Of a DNA stretch of 54,304 nt, positions 1 through 9,632 are shown piece by piece. The notes beneath the pieces were generated by a model. It made no database searches, had not been told where the DNA came from, and worked only from the letters and a program-made list of their open reading frames with translations. The translations under genes were made by a program, and so were the position numbers. Location: positions 1 to 54,304 of the forward strand of contig CAZERD010000005.1 of assembly GCA_964515405.1 (NCBI GenBank), given 5' to 3'. Source of the stretch: CAZERD01 sp964515405. Lineage in GTDB: Bacteria > Campylobacterota_A > Desulfurellia > Desulfurellales > CAZERD01. Numbering within the stretch: the first letter of the stretch is position 1; each line of letters starts with the position of its first letter.

Positions 1-1
1 C

Positions 2-643
2 CTTGAGAGTTGTGGTGTTAGTGAGGTGGACGGTATAGTAGCTGATTTGGGTATGTCATCTCTACAAGTGGGAGATTCGGAAAGGGGCTTTTCTTTCCTT
101 AAGGATGGTCCACTGGATATGAGAATGAGCAGGGCTCAGAATCTAAAGGCCTCGGATGTTGTTAATAGCCTTAGCGAGTCTGAACTTGCTTTGATAATAA
201 AGATGTATTCGGATGAGAGGTTTTCCAAAAGAATAGCAAAGGCTATAGTCAGGGAGCGTAGGAAAGAACCTATTCTTACCACACTGAAGCTTTCTTCTAT
301 AGTTTCCAAGGTGTATGGCGGATCAAGGGGAAGGATACACCCTGCCACCAGAACATTTCAGGCATTAAGGATGTTTGTTAATGATGAAGTTGAAAGTCTC
401 AAGGAAATGCTTGAAGGTGGAATTAAAGTGCTCTCTCCAGGTGGGGTATTCTGTGTTATTTCGTTTCATTCTGTTGAAGATAGGATCGTTAAGCGTACAT
501 TTAAGCGTTTTGCAGGGGAAGGATTGATTGAGATTTTGACCAAGAAGCCTGTTGTTCCGAGCGATGAGGAAATAGAGAAAAACCTTAGGGCTCGGAGCGC
601 GAAAATGAGGTGTGCGAGAAAACTTAAGGAGATACAATTATGA
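2..643 (+). CDS. rsmH: 16S rRNA (cytosine-1402-N4)-methyltransferase RsmH (MraW), 5'-truncated by window edge
   Basis: RsmH uses S-adenosylmethionine to methylate N4 of C1402 in the 16S rRNA P-site and is the usual near-first gene of dcw clusters. The frame is open from base 2, so the N-terminus, including the first SAM-binding loop, lies outside the window. The visible part begins just before VDGIVADLGMSS and keeps the family blocks DGPLDMRM, RIHPATRTFQALR and ISFHSVEDRIVK, ending with a basic tail. About 213 residues are seen, against roughly 300 in full-length members. The stop overlaps the ftsL start by 4 bases (ATGA), which implies translational coupling. An internal GTG at 26 is not the real start because homology continues upstream of it. 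Confidence 0.95.
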   Translation, partial: LESCGVSEVDGIVADLGMSSLQVGDSERGFSFLKDGPLDMRMSRAQNLKASDVVNSLSESELALIIKMYSDERFSKRIAKAIVRERRKEPILTTLKLSSIVSKVYGGSRGRIHPATRTFQALRMFVNDEVESLKEMLEGGIKVLSPGGVFCVISFHSVEDRIVKRTFKRFAGEGLIEILTKKPVVPSDEEIEKNLRARSAKMRCARKLKEIQL

Positions 644-975
644 TGGATTATGCGCGGGTAAGGGAGATGGAGAGTGCTGGTGTCGCTGACAGAAGCAAAA
701 GCCTGCCACATGTGGTTTTGCCTGTTACTTTTATTGTGGTGATACTGCTGCTGTTTGTGGGAGGGTTTTTTCTTGTCAGGCAATCCCTTGAGATAAACAA
801 TGTGCAACACTCTATAAATGTCAAGAGGGCTGAGCTCAGGCAAGTTAACACCAAGATTTATTCCCTGTATAAAGAGTATGCTTATTTGGTCTCGGCTGAA
901 CATGTTATGAGTGTTGCCAAAAGGGATGGGATGAGCCATGCTGATCCATCCTCTGTGATCGTTGTTCATCGATGA
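640..975 (+). CDS. ftsL: Cell division protein FtsL-like
   Basis: Small bitopic protein of 111 residues between rsmH and ftsI, the conserved position of ftsL in dcw clusters. A cytoplasmic tail (1-24) is followed by one hydrophobic membrane helix (about 25-46) and a periplasmic segment whose residues 50-80 could form a short coiled coil. FtsL works with FtsB and FtsQ to recruit and activate the FtsWI septal synthase. FtsL sequences diverge too far to recognise by motif, so the call rests on size, topology and position. It overlaps its neighbours by 4 bases on each side. Confidence 0.8.
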   Translation: MMDYARVREMESAGVADRSKSLPHVVLPVTFIVVILLLFVGGFFLVRQSLEINNVQHSINVKRAELRQVNTKIYSLYKEYAYLVSAEHVMSVAKRDGMSHADPSSVIVVHR

Positions 976-2636
976 ATCGGAGAAGATTTACATTGATATC
1001 CGTTCTTATATGCGTTGGCTTTCTTATCATAGTGTTTAGGGCTTTTAGTATTCAGGTAAAGCAGCATGGTCATTACCTTGAGATGTTTTCTAAAGAGACT
1101 GGATATGCTATAAAGGTTGTCCCCATAAGGGGTACCATATTTGATGCCAATAATAAACCTCTGGCAATCGATTATCCTGTTTATGAGATATTTGCTGATC
1201 CGTTTGTGTTTTTCAGGAGACACTCCGATAGAGGGCTGAGTTTTGTCAGGTTTCTGGGGAAGATCTGTGGACTTTCGGATATTGAGGAATTGATAAACAG
1301 ACACAGGCACAGTCAGTTTGTTCCGCTGTGTACAGTTAATTTTTCCGAGTATAAAAGAGTAGAACGTTTCGGGGTTCCATTTTCATTTGGTGTCATTAAG
1401 AAGTTCAAAAGGTACTATCCTGAGGGGAGTGTATTGTCCCATGTGATAGGTTTTCACAGTCCTGGTAACGAAGGTCTTGAGTATGCGTACAACGGATATT
1501 TAAGGGGTAAGGTGAAGGTAGTCAGGGTGAGAAAGGGACCGTTCGGGCTTATTGTTCCTCCTGTAGCATCTGGAGGTGACAATATTTATACGACCTTGGA
1601 TTCCAATGTTGCAGTGTATGTGCATAGGCTTCTTGAGAAGACTGTGAAGAGGTACAAGGCTAAGTCGGGTATTGTTGTTATTATGAGACCGGATGGTGCA
1701 ATTATAGATATGGATTCTATTCCTTCCTATAATAATAACTTTTACTACAGGTATCCCTATAGCTATATAAGGAATCGTGCTATAACAGATGTTTATGAAC
1801 CAGGCAGTGTGTTCAAGATAGTGGATCTGGCTGCTGCCCTTGATAGTGGGAAGTTTAAGGGAACGGAGATGATAAACTGTGGGAACGGTAAATGGGTTTT
1901 GGATGGTAAGGTTATCCATGACGTTGAAAGAAATGGTGTATTACCCTTTCCCCAGGTTTTTGTTTATTCCAGTAATATTGGGGCTGCAAAGATAGCTTTG
2001 AAGTTGGGTAAGAAGGTGTTTTACAAATACCTTTACAGACTCGGTTTTGGTCAGAATCCCCATATAGATACTATAGGGGCTGAGGATGGTATAGTGAAAG
2101 ATATATTCAAAGTTGGTAGGGTTGGTGTCGCAAATATGGCATTCGGGCAAGGTATAGGTGTTACGGCTTTACAGCTCGCGGATGCTTATTGTGTGGTGGC
2201 CAATGGTGGATACAGAATAAGGCCATATATTGTTAGGAGGATAGTTACAAGTTCGGGAAAAGTGATATACAAACATAAGGATGCATTTGTCAGGGTCCTA
2301 AAGTGGAGCACTGTTAAGAAGATCAGGAAGATATTCGTGGAGGTAGTTGAGAACGGCACGGGCAAAAAAGCAAGGGTGCCTGGATATATCGTAGCTGGTA
2401 AGACTGGCACAGCTCAAGTAGCCATGAAGGGTAGATACGCCAAGGGCACGTTTATAGCTTCATTTGCCGGTTTTGCGCCTGCTTATCATCCCAGGTTTGT
2501 TGTAGTTGTTTCTATCTTTGATCCCAAAGGTTCTTATTATGGTGGTGAAGTAGCAGCTCCTCTTTTTTCAAAGATAATGCAATTTTTACTGGAATATTAT
2601 AGTATAAAACCTGCCAAAACCTTGGCTTCGTTTTGA
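972..2636 (+). CDS. ftsI: Penicillin-binding protein, FtsI/PBP3 family peptidoglycan transpeptidase
   Basis: Septal D,D-transpeptidase that cross-links peptidoglycan in the periplasm, anchored by an N-terminal membrane helix (about residues 8-27). A dimerisation domain follows (about 45-200), with the PIRGTIFDAN motif near 51. The transpeptidase domain carries the three active-site motifs: S279-V-F-K282 with the acylated serine, S333-S-N335 and K477-T-G-T480. The 554-residue length fits FtsI without the C-terminal PASTA repeats seen in SpoVD or PBP2x. Position between ftsL and murE supports FtsI rather than an elongation PBP2. The start overlaps the ftsL stop by 4 bases (ATGA). Confidence 0.95.
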   Translation: MNRRRFTLISVLICVGFLIIVFRAFSIQVKQHGHYLEMFSKETGYAIKVVPIRGTIFDANNKPLAIDYPVYEIFADPFVFFRRHSDRGLSFVRFLGKICGLSDIEELINRHRHSQFVPLCTVNFSEYKRVERFGVPFSFGVIKKFKRYYPEGSVLSHVIGFHSPGNEGLEYAYNGYLRGKVKVVRVRKGPFGLIVPPVASGGDNIYTTLDSNVAVYVHRLLEKTVKRYKAKSGIVVIMRPDGAIIDMDSIPSYNNNFYYRYPYSYIRNRAITDVYEPGSVFKIVDLAAALDSGKFKGTEMINCGNGKWVLDGKVIHDVERNGVLPFPQVFVYSSNIGAAKIALKLGKKVFYKYLYRLGFGQNPHIDTIGAEDGIVKDIFKVGRVGVANMAFGQGIGVTALQLADAYCVVANGGYRIRPYIVRRIVTSSGKVIYKHKDAFVRVLKWSTVKKIRKIFVEVVENGTGKKARVPGYIVAGKTGTAQVAMKGRYAKGTFIASFAGFAPAYHPRFVVVVSIFDPKGSYYGGEVAAPLFSKIMQFLLEYYSIKPAKTLASF

Positions 2637-2653
2637 TAAGGTTGGGAGGTATC

Positions 2654-4063
2654 TTGAGGTTATCGGAGCTGAGTAGGATAAAAGGTTTTCGGGATGCTGC
2701 GATAAACAAGGACAAGGAAATTTACTCTTTGGTTTACGACTCCAGAAAAGCAGAAAATGGGAGTCTGTTTTTCGCCATTAGAGGTGAGAGAGTAGATGGT
2801 AATGCTTTCGTGGGTGAAGCTTTCCGTAGGGGAGCAGTGGGTGTTGTTAGTGATTCGTGTTTGTACAGCGATGGTGTTCTTGTTGAAGATGTTAGGGCTT
2901 TTATGGGTAGGGTTGCGTCTGAATTCTTCGGTAATCCATCTTATGAGCTGAATGTTGTGGGTATCACAGGTACCAATGGTAAGACTACAACTACGTATTT
3001 GTTGCATTCGGTGTTTTCAGACAATTCTGCTATCATTGGGACTACAGGATTTGTTGTGGGCTCCGATGTGAAAAAACTCCCCAACACTACTCCAGAATCC
3101 GTTGAGCTGCAGCGTATGTATAGGGAACTTGTTGATAAGGGCATAGAGTACTGTTTTATGGAGGCTTCTTCTCACGCTATTACATTTAAGAGACTTGAGG
3201 GTACCCAATTCAAGGCGAAGGTTTTCACGAATGTTTCCCAGGATCACCTTGATTTCTACGGGAGCATTGAGGATTATGCTGGAACCAAGCTTTCTTTTTT
3301 TGATGAGGATGATTTTTGTGTTGTTAATGGAGATGATGCCTTTGGTAGAAGGCTGTTATCCAACGAAAAGGTTGTTACGTATGGCTTTTCTGATAGGTGG
3401 GATATATATCCTATTTCCTATTCTGTGGATGTGGATGGTTTGAGGGTTGAATTGAACGTGTTTGGAAATAGGTTGAGTGTTCATTCTTCCCTCATAGGTA
3501 AGTACAATATTTATAATATAATGGCTGCTGTCGGGGTTGCAAGGCATTTTGGAAAGACTCTCGCTGAGATTAGGGATGGGATTGAGGCTCTGGATGGTGT
3601 TCCTGGTAGGCTTGAGTTTTTCAAAAAGGGTAGGAAGTTGGCTGTTGTTGACTACGCCCATACGGACGAGGCGATGAAGAATGTCCTCACGACCTTGAGA
3701 GAAATAACGAGGAATAGACTTATTGTTGTGTTTGGTGCTGGTGGAGATAGAGACAGGGGTAAGAGACCCAAGATGGGCAAGGTTGCAGTGGAGTTGTGCG
3801 ATGTTGTATTCGTTACGAGTGATAACCCGAGGAGTGAGAATCCATTGGGGATAATAAATGAGATTCTGGAGGGTGTGGGTGAGAAGGGCTGTGTGGTTGT
3901 TGAACCCGATAGGAGGAAGGCTATAATAAAGGCGCTGGACGATGCCTCTAGTGGTGATGTTGTTGCTGTGTTGGGCAAAGGACATGAGGACTATCAAATA
4001 GTGGGAGATAGTGTATTTCATTTTGATGATAGAGAGGTAATCAAGGGATACTGGGGGATATGA
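2654..4063 (+). CDS. murE: UDP-MurNAc-L-Ala-D-Glu:meso-diaminopimelate ligase MurE
   Basis: Cytoplasmic ATP-dependent ligase adding the third amino acid to the peptidoglycan stem. Motifs in order: GITGTNGKTTT ATP loop (about 104-114), NTTPES substrate loop, an AGTK lysine (about 212) equivalent to the carbamylated one, and DNPR (about 390-393). In this family DNPR marks meso-diaminopimelate use, whereas lysine enzymes differ there. I chose the TTG at 2654 because GGGAGG lies at 2644-2649 and the protein then begins MRLSEL, like other MurE proteins (469 residues). A TTG at 2633 overlapping the ftsI stop would add seven residues and is the alternative. Confidence 0.95.
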   Translation: MRLSELSRIKGFRDAAINKDKEIYSLVYDSRKAENGSLFFAIRGERVDGNAFVGEAFRRGAVGVVSDSCLYSDGVLVEDVRAFMGRVASEFFGNPSYELNVVGITGTNGKTTTTYLLHSVFSDNSAIIGTTGFVVGSDVKKLPNTTPESVELQRMYRELVDKGIEYCFMEASSHAITFKRLEGTQFKAKVFTNVSQDHLDFYGSIEDYAGTKLSFFDEDDFCVVNGDDAFGRRLLSNEKVVTYGFSDRWDIYPISYSVDVDGLRVELNVFGNRLSVHSSLIGKYNIYNIMAAVGVARHFGKTLAEIRDGIEALDGVPGRLEFFKKGRKLAVVDYAHTDEAMKNVLTTLREITRNRLIVVFGAGGDRDRGKRPKMGKVAVELCDVVFVTSDNPRSENPLGIINEILEGVGEKGCVVVEPDRRKAIIKALDDASSGDVVAVLGKGHEDYQIVGDSVFHFDDREVIKGYWGI

Positions 4064-5388
4064 GCAATTTTGATCTCCGTGACTTCATGGGTGTACTCAG
4101 ACCCGTTGATATTATAAACCTTGAGCAATTTGACTTCTCTGGGTTTTCCATAGATTCGAGAACGTTATGTAAGAACGATGTGTTTATAGCGTTGAAGGGA
4201 GAAAAGGTTGATGGTCACGATTTTGTTGGTGAGGCTTTTGAGAGGGGAGCTTCGGCCTGTGTGGTGGAACATCGGGTGGGAGAATATCCTCAGTTTGTTG
4301 TTGGTGATACGTGGAAGGCTTTTAGGAGTACGGCGTTGTTCTTGAGGAGAGAGTTTGGTGGTTTGGTGGTCAGTGTGGTTGGTTCAGTGGGTAAAACGAC
4401 CACAAAGGAACTTCTTTATTCCATTTTATCTTCGAGATTTACAGTTTGCAAGACCGATAACAATGAAAACAATTGGGTAGGTGTTTCAAAGGCGCTCCTT
4501 AAGCTTTTGTGTGATTATAGTTTCTGTGTTGTTGAATGTGGTACCAATCATCCGGGAGAGATGTCGGAAATTTCTTCTATAGTGAGGCCGGATGCTGTGT
4601 TATTTACGCCTATCGCCCCAGTGCATCTAGGCAATTTTGGTAGTATGGAGGATATTGTAGAAGAGAAACTCTCAGTACTTGAATGTGCCAAGAGCGGGCT
4701 TGTTATGTGTGATGCTGACAATGGTTTCATGAGCGTTGAAGGTGCTTATTCGTATTCCGTGAGTGATGTAGCAGATGTATATTTGAAAGATAAGATAGTG
4801 GAAGGTAGTTCTTACAGGCTTGAGGTAGTAGCTTTTGGTGATCCATATGTAGTACATGTGGAGAATGGATTTATACATGAAAGTAATGTGGTTGGTGCTC
4901 TGGGCATGGCTAAATTGCTCGTACCGGACCTTAGGGAAGATGAGGTTAATCGTGGGATTTCACGTGTTAGTATACCGGGTTACAGGATGAAAAGAGAGAG
5001 GGTAGATAGTACAGATTTTATACTTGATTGTTATAATTCTTCTCCAACTGCTGTAAAGTATGCTGTGGATAGATTGTCTTCTTTACCCGGTAGAAAGCTA
5101 CTTATAGCTGGTGATATGTTGGAACTAGGTAAGATGGCCGTTGGAATGCATGAAGAGATTGGGCTGTATATTAGTGGAAAGAATATAGATGTGTTTGGTT
5201 TTGGGGAACTCGCTATTCATATTGTGTCTGCCTGTAGATGTAACGATAAAGCTTTTTTTGTGGATATGGATGAATTAGTGGACAGACTCTTGCAAGTGTA
5301 TAGAAAATATTCAGCAGTTTTGATAAAAGGTTCCAGGGCTCTGAGAATGGAAGATATTTTTCTGCGTTTCAAGGAGAAACTTTCTTAG
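4060..5388 (+). CDS. murF: UDP-MurNAc-tripeptide:D-Ala-D-Ala ligase MurF
   Basis: Adds D-Ala-D-Ala to complete the UDP-MurNAc-pentapeptide in the cytoplasm. The 442-residue protein has the Mur-ligase layout: an N-terminal UDP-binding domain with FSGFSIDSR near 26-34, a central ATP loop VVGSVGKTTTKELL (about 104-117), NNENN, and a C-terminal domain with DCYNSSPTA and LIAGDMLELG, both typical of MurF. The ATG overlaps the murE stop by 4 bases. Its place between murE and mraY matches canonical dcw order. Confidence 0.95.
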   Translation: MSNFDLRDFMGVLRPVDIINLEQFDFSGFSIDSRTLCKNDVFIALKGEKVDGHDFVGEAFERGASACVVEHRVGEYPQFVVGDTWKAFRSTALFLRREFGGLVVSVVGSVGKTTTKELLYSILSSRFTVCKTDNNENNWVGVSKALLKLLCDYSFCVVECGTNHPGEMSEISSIVRPDAVLFTPIAPVHLGNFGSMEDIVEEKLSVLECAKSGLVMCDADNGFMSVEGAYSYSVSDVADVYLKDKIVEGSSYRLEVVAFGDPYVVHVENGFIHESNVVGALGMAKLLVPDLREDEVNRGISRVSIPGYRMKRERVDSTDFILDCYNSSPTAVKYAVDRLSSLPGRKLLIAGDMLELGKMAVGMHEEIGLYISGKNIDVFGFGELAIHIVSACRCNDKAFFVDMDELVDRLLQVYRKYSAVLIKGSRALRMEDIFLRFKEKLS

Positions 5389-6474
5389 ATGTTTTATTAT
5401 GTGTTTTTCCGACACCTTGTTGGTTTTTTTCATCCCTTTAACGTATTCCAATATATTACATTCAGGGCACTTATGGCTGTTCTTACCGGTTTTATCATTT
5501 CTCTTGTTGCGGGTAGGATTGTCATACCGTTTCTGAAGAAGTTTAATCTAAATCAGACGATAAAAGAATTTGAACCCGAGGCTCACCAAAGCAAGAAAGG
5601 GACACCAACCATGGGAGGAATAATAATACTGGTTGGATTCTTTGTATCCAGCGTTATGTGGGTTAGACTAGATGTTGGGCTTGTATGGATATCATTGTTG
5701 AGTATGTTTTTGTTCGCTTCAATTGGTTTCTTGGATGATATATTCAAGGTTAGCAAGGGGAAGGGTATAAGCGCAAGGCTTAAGTTCTCTCTCCAGGTTT
5801 TATCTGCTTTTGTTGTGTGTTTCCTTGTGACTGTGATTGAATCCCATCTTATGGAGTGCAGTAGCTGTCTGTTTATACCATTTACCAAGGGTGTTTATGT
5901 AGATCTTGGTATTTTTTATCTGTTATTCGGCATGTTTGTGATTGTGGGCTCATCCAATGCTGTAAATTTGACTGATGGTTTGGATGGCCTTGCGACGGGT
6001 CCAGCTATAATGAGTTCTGTTCCGCTTGTCATATTTGCCTATATCTCGGGAAATGTTATTTTTTCCCACTATTTGCATATACCCCACATTAGAGGGGCTG
6101 GAGAGCTAAGCGTTGTAGGTGCCTCCCTTATAGGGTCCCTTCTGGGGTTCCTGTGGTACAATTGCTATCCGGCTGAGGTCTTCATGGGTGACTCTGGCTC
6201 ACTAGCCATAGGTGGCTTTCTTGGTACTGTGGCTGTTATGCTGAAGGAGGAGGTAGTATTTGCCATAGCGGGTGGGTTGTTTGTGTTTGAGACATTTTCT
6301 GTTATTCTTCAGGTTTTATCTTACAAAGCAACAGGAAGGAGACTATTTAAAATGGCTCCCATACACCATCATTTTGAGCTCAAGGATTGGTCTGAGTCTA
6401 AAGTTATAGTGAGGTTCTGGATTATTTCTTTGATTCTGTCTTTGCTTGCTCTTACTGCTATAAAGGTGAGATGA
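5389..6474 (+). CDS. mraY: Phospho-N-acetylmuramoyl-pentapeptide-transferase MraY
   Basis: Integral inner-membrane enzyme that transfers phospho-MurNAc-pentapeptide to undecaprenyl phosphate to form lipid I. Family motifs are present in order: HQSKKGTPTMGG near 65-76, the Mg-binding DD within FLDDIFKVSKGKG near 115, NLTDGLDGLATG near 195-206, the catalytic MGDSGSLAIGG near 263-273, and the histidine loop PIHHHFELKDW near 325. The length of 361 residues and about ten hydrophobic helices are normal. The ATG follows the murF stop directly with no gap. Confidence 0.97.
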   Translation: MFYYVFFRHLVGFFHPFNVFQYITFRALMAVLTGFIISLVAGRIVIPFLKKFNLNQTIKEFEPEAHQSKKGTPTMGGIIILVGFFVSSVMWVRLDVGLVWISLLSMFLFASIGFLDDIFKVSKGKGISARLKFSLQVLSAFVVCFLVTVIESHLMECSSCLFIPFTKGVYVDLGIFYLLFGMFVIVGSSNAVNLTDGLDGLATGPAIMSSVPLVIFAYISGNVIFSHYLHIPHIRGAGELSVVGASLIGSLLGFLWYNCYPAEVFMGDSGSLAIGGFLGTVAVMLKEEVVFAIAGGLFVFETFSVILQVLSYKATGRRLFKMAPIHHHFELKDWSESKVIVRFWIISLILSLLALTAIKVR

Positions 6475-7796
6475 TGAAGAGGGTAGCAATTATAGGGTTC
6501 GGTGTGAGTGGTAAGGCGGCATATTCGTTGCTCAAAGAGAAGTGTGACTGCGAAGTGTTTGTGTTTGATGATCAATGTTATGAAGCTGGTATAGAGGAAA
6601 ATTGGTATTGCGGTGATGATGTCAAAGCTTTTTATAAACTTAGGCCTGATATGGTGGTTGTTAGTCCTGGGATTCCCAGAGCGAACCCGCTTGTGGCTTA
6701 TGCAGTGGAAGCTGGGTGGGAAGTGATTAGTGAGGTGGAATTGGCTTTTACCTATACCAACACACCTGTTGTTGGAGTAACTGGCACGAATGGTAAGACC
6801 ACCACGGTTGCTATTATCGAGGAGATAATGAAGCGGGGTGGCATGAAGACTGTGTTGTGTGGGAACTGTGGATTTGCCATGAGCAGTGCTGTTTTGTCTG
6901 ATGATAGATATGATTATATGGTAGTAGAGTTAAGTAGTTATCAGCTTGAATTCATTGAGAGTTTCAGGCCCAAGGTGGCTGTACTACTGAATATATCCCC
7001 GGATCACATAAAATGGCACGGTAGCTTCCAGGACTATATGAGAGCAAAGTTGAGGATATTTGAGAATCAAACTGTCAGCGATTGGGCGGTTATTAATGAT
7101 AGCCTTCTTGGATATTATACTGGTAAGGCTACACCGCTTGTATTCTCTAGTACCTCTAAAGAGTCTGATTGCTATGTGGAGAGCTCTTCTGTTGTTGTGA
7201 ATGTTGCTGGGGGTGGTATAATAAGACCAAAGTATCTTATGGGGCTCCATAATATGGAAAACGTTGGAGCTGCTGCTCTTGTTTCAATGTTATGTGGTGT
7301 TGAATGGGGAGTGATAAAGGAGGTATGTGAGGAGATGGAGACTCTGGAGCATAGGATAGAGTTTGTTGGAGAGCTGGATGGAGTGAAATTCTACAATGAT
7401 TCAAAGAGCACGAATCTTAACTCTGTAGTTAGCGCTTTGAATGTGTTTGAGAATGGTAGAGTGGTGTTGATACTGGGCGGGAAGCATAAAGGAGAGTCGT
7501 TTTCAAGCGTACTTGGTCTGCTGCAGAAGAAAACCAAGGGTATAGTAGTTTATGGAGAAGATAGGAAAATATACCTTGAGGATTTGAAGAAAATGGTTCC
7601 GATCCCGCTGCCAGCTTTGAATATATGGGGAGCTATACGAGCTGCTTTTGAAATAGCAAGGGAAGGAGACGTGGTTCTGTTTAGCCCCGGCGGTTCGAGT
7701 TGTGAACCTTTTAAGAATTACGAGGAGAGGGGAGAGGCATTTAAGAGGGAGTTTCTTGTCCTGAAAGATGAATACGAAAGGGCGCCCAAGTTTTGA
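6471..7796 (+). CDS. murD: UDP-MurNAc-L-alanine:D-glutamate ligase MurD
   Basis: ATP-dependent addition of D-glutamate to UDP-MurNAc-L-Ala. An N-terminal Rossmann-like segment (VAIIGFGVSGKAA, 4-16) is followed by the ATP loop VTGTNGKTTTVA near 102-113, SSYQLE, NISPDH, and the C-terminal NDSKSTNL motif typical of MurD. Length is 441 residues. Its D-glutamate is probably supplied by murI two genes downstream. The start overlaps mraY by 4 bases, and its 3' end overlaps ftsW by 29 bases. Confidence 0.95.
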   Translation: MMKRVAIIGFGVSGKAAYSLLKEKCDCEVFVFDDQCYEAGIEENWYCGDDVKAFYKLRPDMVVVSPGIPRANPLVAYAVEAGWEVISEVELAFTYTNTPVVGVTGTNGKTTTVAIIEEIMKRGGMKTVLCGNCGFAMSSAVLSDDRYDYMVVELSSYQLEFIESFRPKVAVLLNISPDHIKWHGSFQDYMRAKLRIFENQTVSDWAVINDSLLGYYTGKATPLVFSSTSKESDCYVESSSVVVNVAGGGIIRPKYLMGLHNMENVGAAALVSMLCGVEWGVIKEVCEEMETLEHRIEFVGELDGVKFYNDSKSTNLNSVVSALNVFENGRVVLILGGKHKGESFSSVLGLLQKKTKGIVVYGEDRKIYLEDLKKMVPIPLPALNIWGAIRAAFEIAREGDVVLFSPGGSSCEPFKNYEERGEAFKREFLVLKDEYERAPKF

Positions 7797-8895
7797 GCCT
7801 CAGATACTTGTTGCTTCATATGTAATTTTGCTGTGTGTTGGTCTGCTGGAGGTTTGGTCTGCTTCTAGGTACTTTTCCTATGTTCAGCACGCTAACGAAA
7901 ATTTTATATTTGTCAAGGATCTGGTAATAGTTCTAGTGTCGCTCTTTGTTGCCTTTGTGTTTTACCTGGTTGACTACAGGATACTTAAAAAGATAGCAAT
8001 TCCTGTTGTTGTTTTTTCCATTGTACTTCTTGTTTTGCTATACACGGGGTTAGGAGCCGATATAAGGGGATCGGTGAGGTGGATAAAAATTGGGAGTGTA
8101 TTTTTTGAACCGTCTGAATTTGCTAAACTTGCCCTCATCGTATATTTGGCTGATTTCATAAGCAGGAAGAAGGAGTATGCACATGATTTTTACAAGGGCC
8201 TTGTTCCGGCAGCAATGGTCATGGGTGTCATTTTCCTTTTGATAGCCAAAGAGTCTGATATAGGTACAGCTTTCCTTGTACTGATGACATTTCTTATCGT
8301 TATATATGTGTTTGATTATAGGTTTGTGCATATAATGAGCCTACTTTTACCATCGGGTGTAGTGCTTGCACTTATACTGTACAGGAATCCCGGAAAACTG
8401 GAGAGAGTGAAATATTTTCTTTATAAGCATTCCCTACCGTTTCAAGTAAAGCAAAGCCTTATAGCCCTCGGGAGTGGTGGCCTATTCGGTGCAGGGATAG
8501 GGAGGGGAATGTTTAAGAGTCTATATTTGCCAGATGCTTATAACGATTTTATAATAGCAAGCATAGGAGAAGATTTAGGTTTTGTGGGTTTGATGCTGGT
8601 GTTAGCTCTTCTAGTGGCTGTAGTTTTTTCTATATTCTCTGTGGCGAGGAGGTGTGAGGATACCTTCGGTAAAGTGCTTGCATTTGGTATAGGTGTTATG
8701 TTTGCGCTTCAGATGATTATTAATGCTGGTACAGCTGTGTACATAATACCTCCCAAGGGGATAACGATGCCGTTTTTAAGCTATGGCGGGACTGCAATGG
8801 TTGTTAATAGTGTTATGATAGGTATAGTGCTGAATATTGCACGTCATGTCGGAGTTGGTGAGGTCAGAAATGGTGAAGTGGAGGGCTCGTGGTAG
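7768..8895 (+). CDS. ftsW: FtsW/RodA/SpoVE family septal peptidoglycan polymerase
   Basis: SEDS glycosyltransferase that polymerises lipid II and acts with FtsI at the septum. The 375-residue protein has about ten hydrophobic helices, with the family stretches SVRWIKIG near 92-99, EPSEFAKLALI near 103-113, KQSLIALGSGGLFGAG near 229-244, and a C-terminal PFLSYGG. Position after murD in a dcw cluster favours FtsW over RodA. The ATG at 7768 lies 29 bases inside murD; no later start keeps the first helix. Confidence 0.93.
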   Translation: MNTKGRPSFEPQILVASYVILLCVGLLEVWSASRYFSYVQHANENFIFVKDLVIVLVSLFVAFVFYLVDYRILKKIAIPVVVFSIVLLVLLYTGLGADIRGSVRWIKIGSVFFEPSEFAKLALIVYLADFISRKKEYAHDFYKGLVPAAMVMGVIFLLIAKESDIGTAFLVLMTFLIVIYVFDYRFVHIMSLLLPSGVVLALILYRNPGKLERVKYFLYKHSLPFQVKQSLIALGSGGLFGAGIGRGMFKSLYLPDAYNDFIIASIGEDLGFVGLMLVLALLVAVVFSIFSVARRCEDTFGKVLAFGIGVMFALQMIINAGTAVYIIPPKGITMPFLSYGGTAMVVNSVMIGIVLNIARHVGVGEVRNGEVEGSW

Positions 8896-9632
8896 GGGTT
8901 TTTGATTCCGGGGTGGGTGGTCTTAGTGTAGTTAAGCATCTGTTGAGGGAGTTTAATTCTGATATAATATATCTTGGGGATACAGCACGGTTGCCTTACG
9001 GCACAAAGTCAAGGGATACCGTTGTCAAGTACTCCGTAAATAATGTTAGTTTTCTTGTCTCGCAGGGGGTTGATGTAATTGTTGTGGCGTGTAATACAGC
9101 TTCCAGTTTTGCAATTGATGATTTGAGAGAAAGATTTGATATGCCCATATTTGATGTTGTGGAGCCAGCAGCTCGGATTGCATCTGGGTACAGTAGTGTG
9201 TGTGTTATAGGGACTGAGGCCACTGTGAAGAGTGCTTCTTACAAGAGTAAGATTATGAGATTCAATCCTGAGACAAAAGTGGTAGAAAAGGCCTGCCCGC
9301 TTTTCGTTCCTTTGGTTGAGGAGGGGTGGATTGATAAACGAGTTACAATTGAGGTGGCAGAGGAGTATTTGTCTTCTATGAAGTGTGAGGCTTTGATACT
9401 CGGTTGCACCCATTATCCTTTGCTGAAAGAGATTATATCTACTGTTCTGCCAGGTGTAGAGCTGATAGATTCTGCTGTGGCACTTGTGAAAGAGCTTAGA
9501 CGGAAAGGGGTTGATTTGAAAGGTTCTGGAAAGCTTACTTTCTATACAACAGATTCTCCTGAGAAGTTCTCAAGAATGGGGAGACTCTTTTTAGGAGAGA
9601 GCTTTAATGGGGTTCATCTTGTTGATTTGTGA
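8889..9632 (+). CDS. murI: Glutamate racemase MurI
   Basis: Cofactor-independent interconversion of L- and D-glutamate, giving D-Glu for MurD. The two catalytic cysteines sit in the motifs VVACNTASS (near 58-66) and LGCTHYPLL (near 175-183), and the N-terminus has the phosphate-like loop VFDSGVGGLSV. Length is 247 residues, slightly short but normal. The GTG start overlaps the ftsW stop by 7 bases, so murI is translated with the dcw block even though many genomes keep it elsewhere. Confidence 0.96.
   Translation: MVGVFDSGVGGLSVVKHLLREFNSDIIYLGDTARLPYGTKSRDTVVKYSVNNVSFLVSQGVDVIVVACNTASSFAIDDLRERFDMPIFDVVEPAARIASGYSSVCVIGTEATVKSASYKSKIMRFNPETKVVEKACPLFVPLVEEGWIDKRVTIEVAEEYLSSMKCEALILGCTHYPLLKEIISTVLPGVELIDSAVALVKELRRKGVDLKGSGKLTFYTTDSPEKFSRMGRLFLGESFNGVHLVDL

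Noticed and set aside
3195..3443. Open frames of 60-220 codons overlapping real genes in other frames
   Set aside because: They have no recognisable domains, lie inside well-supported genes, and show amino acid composition typical of shadow frames.
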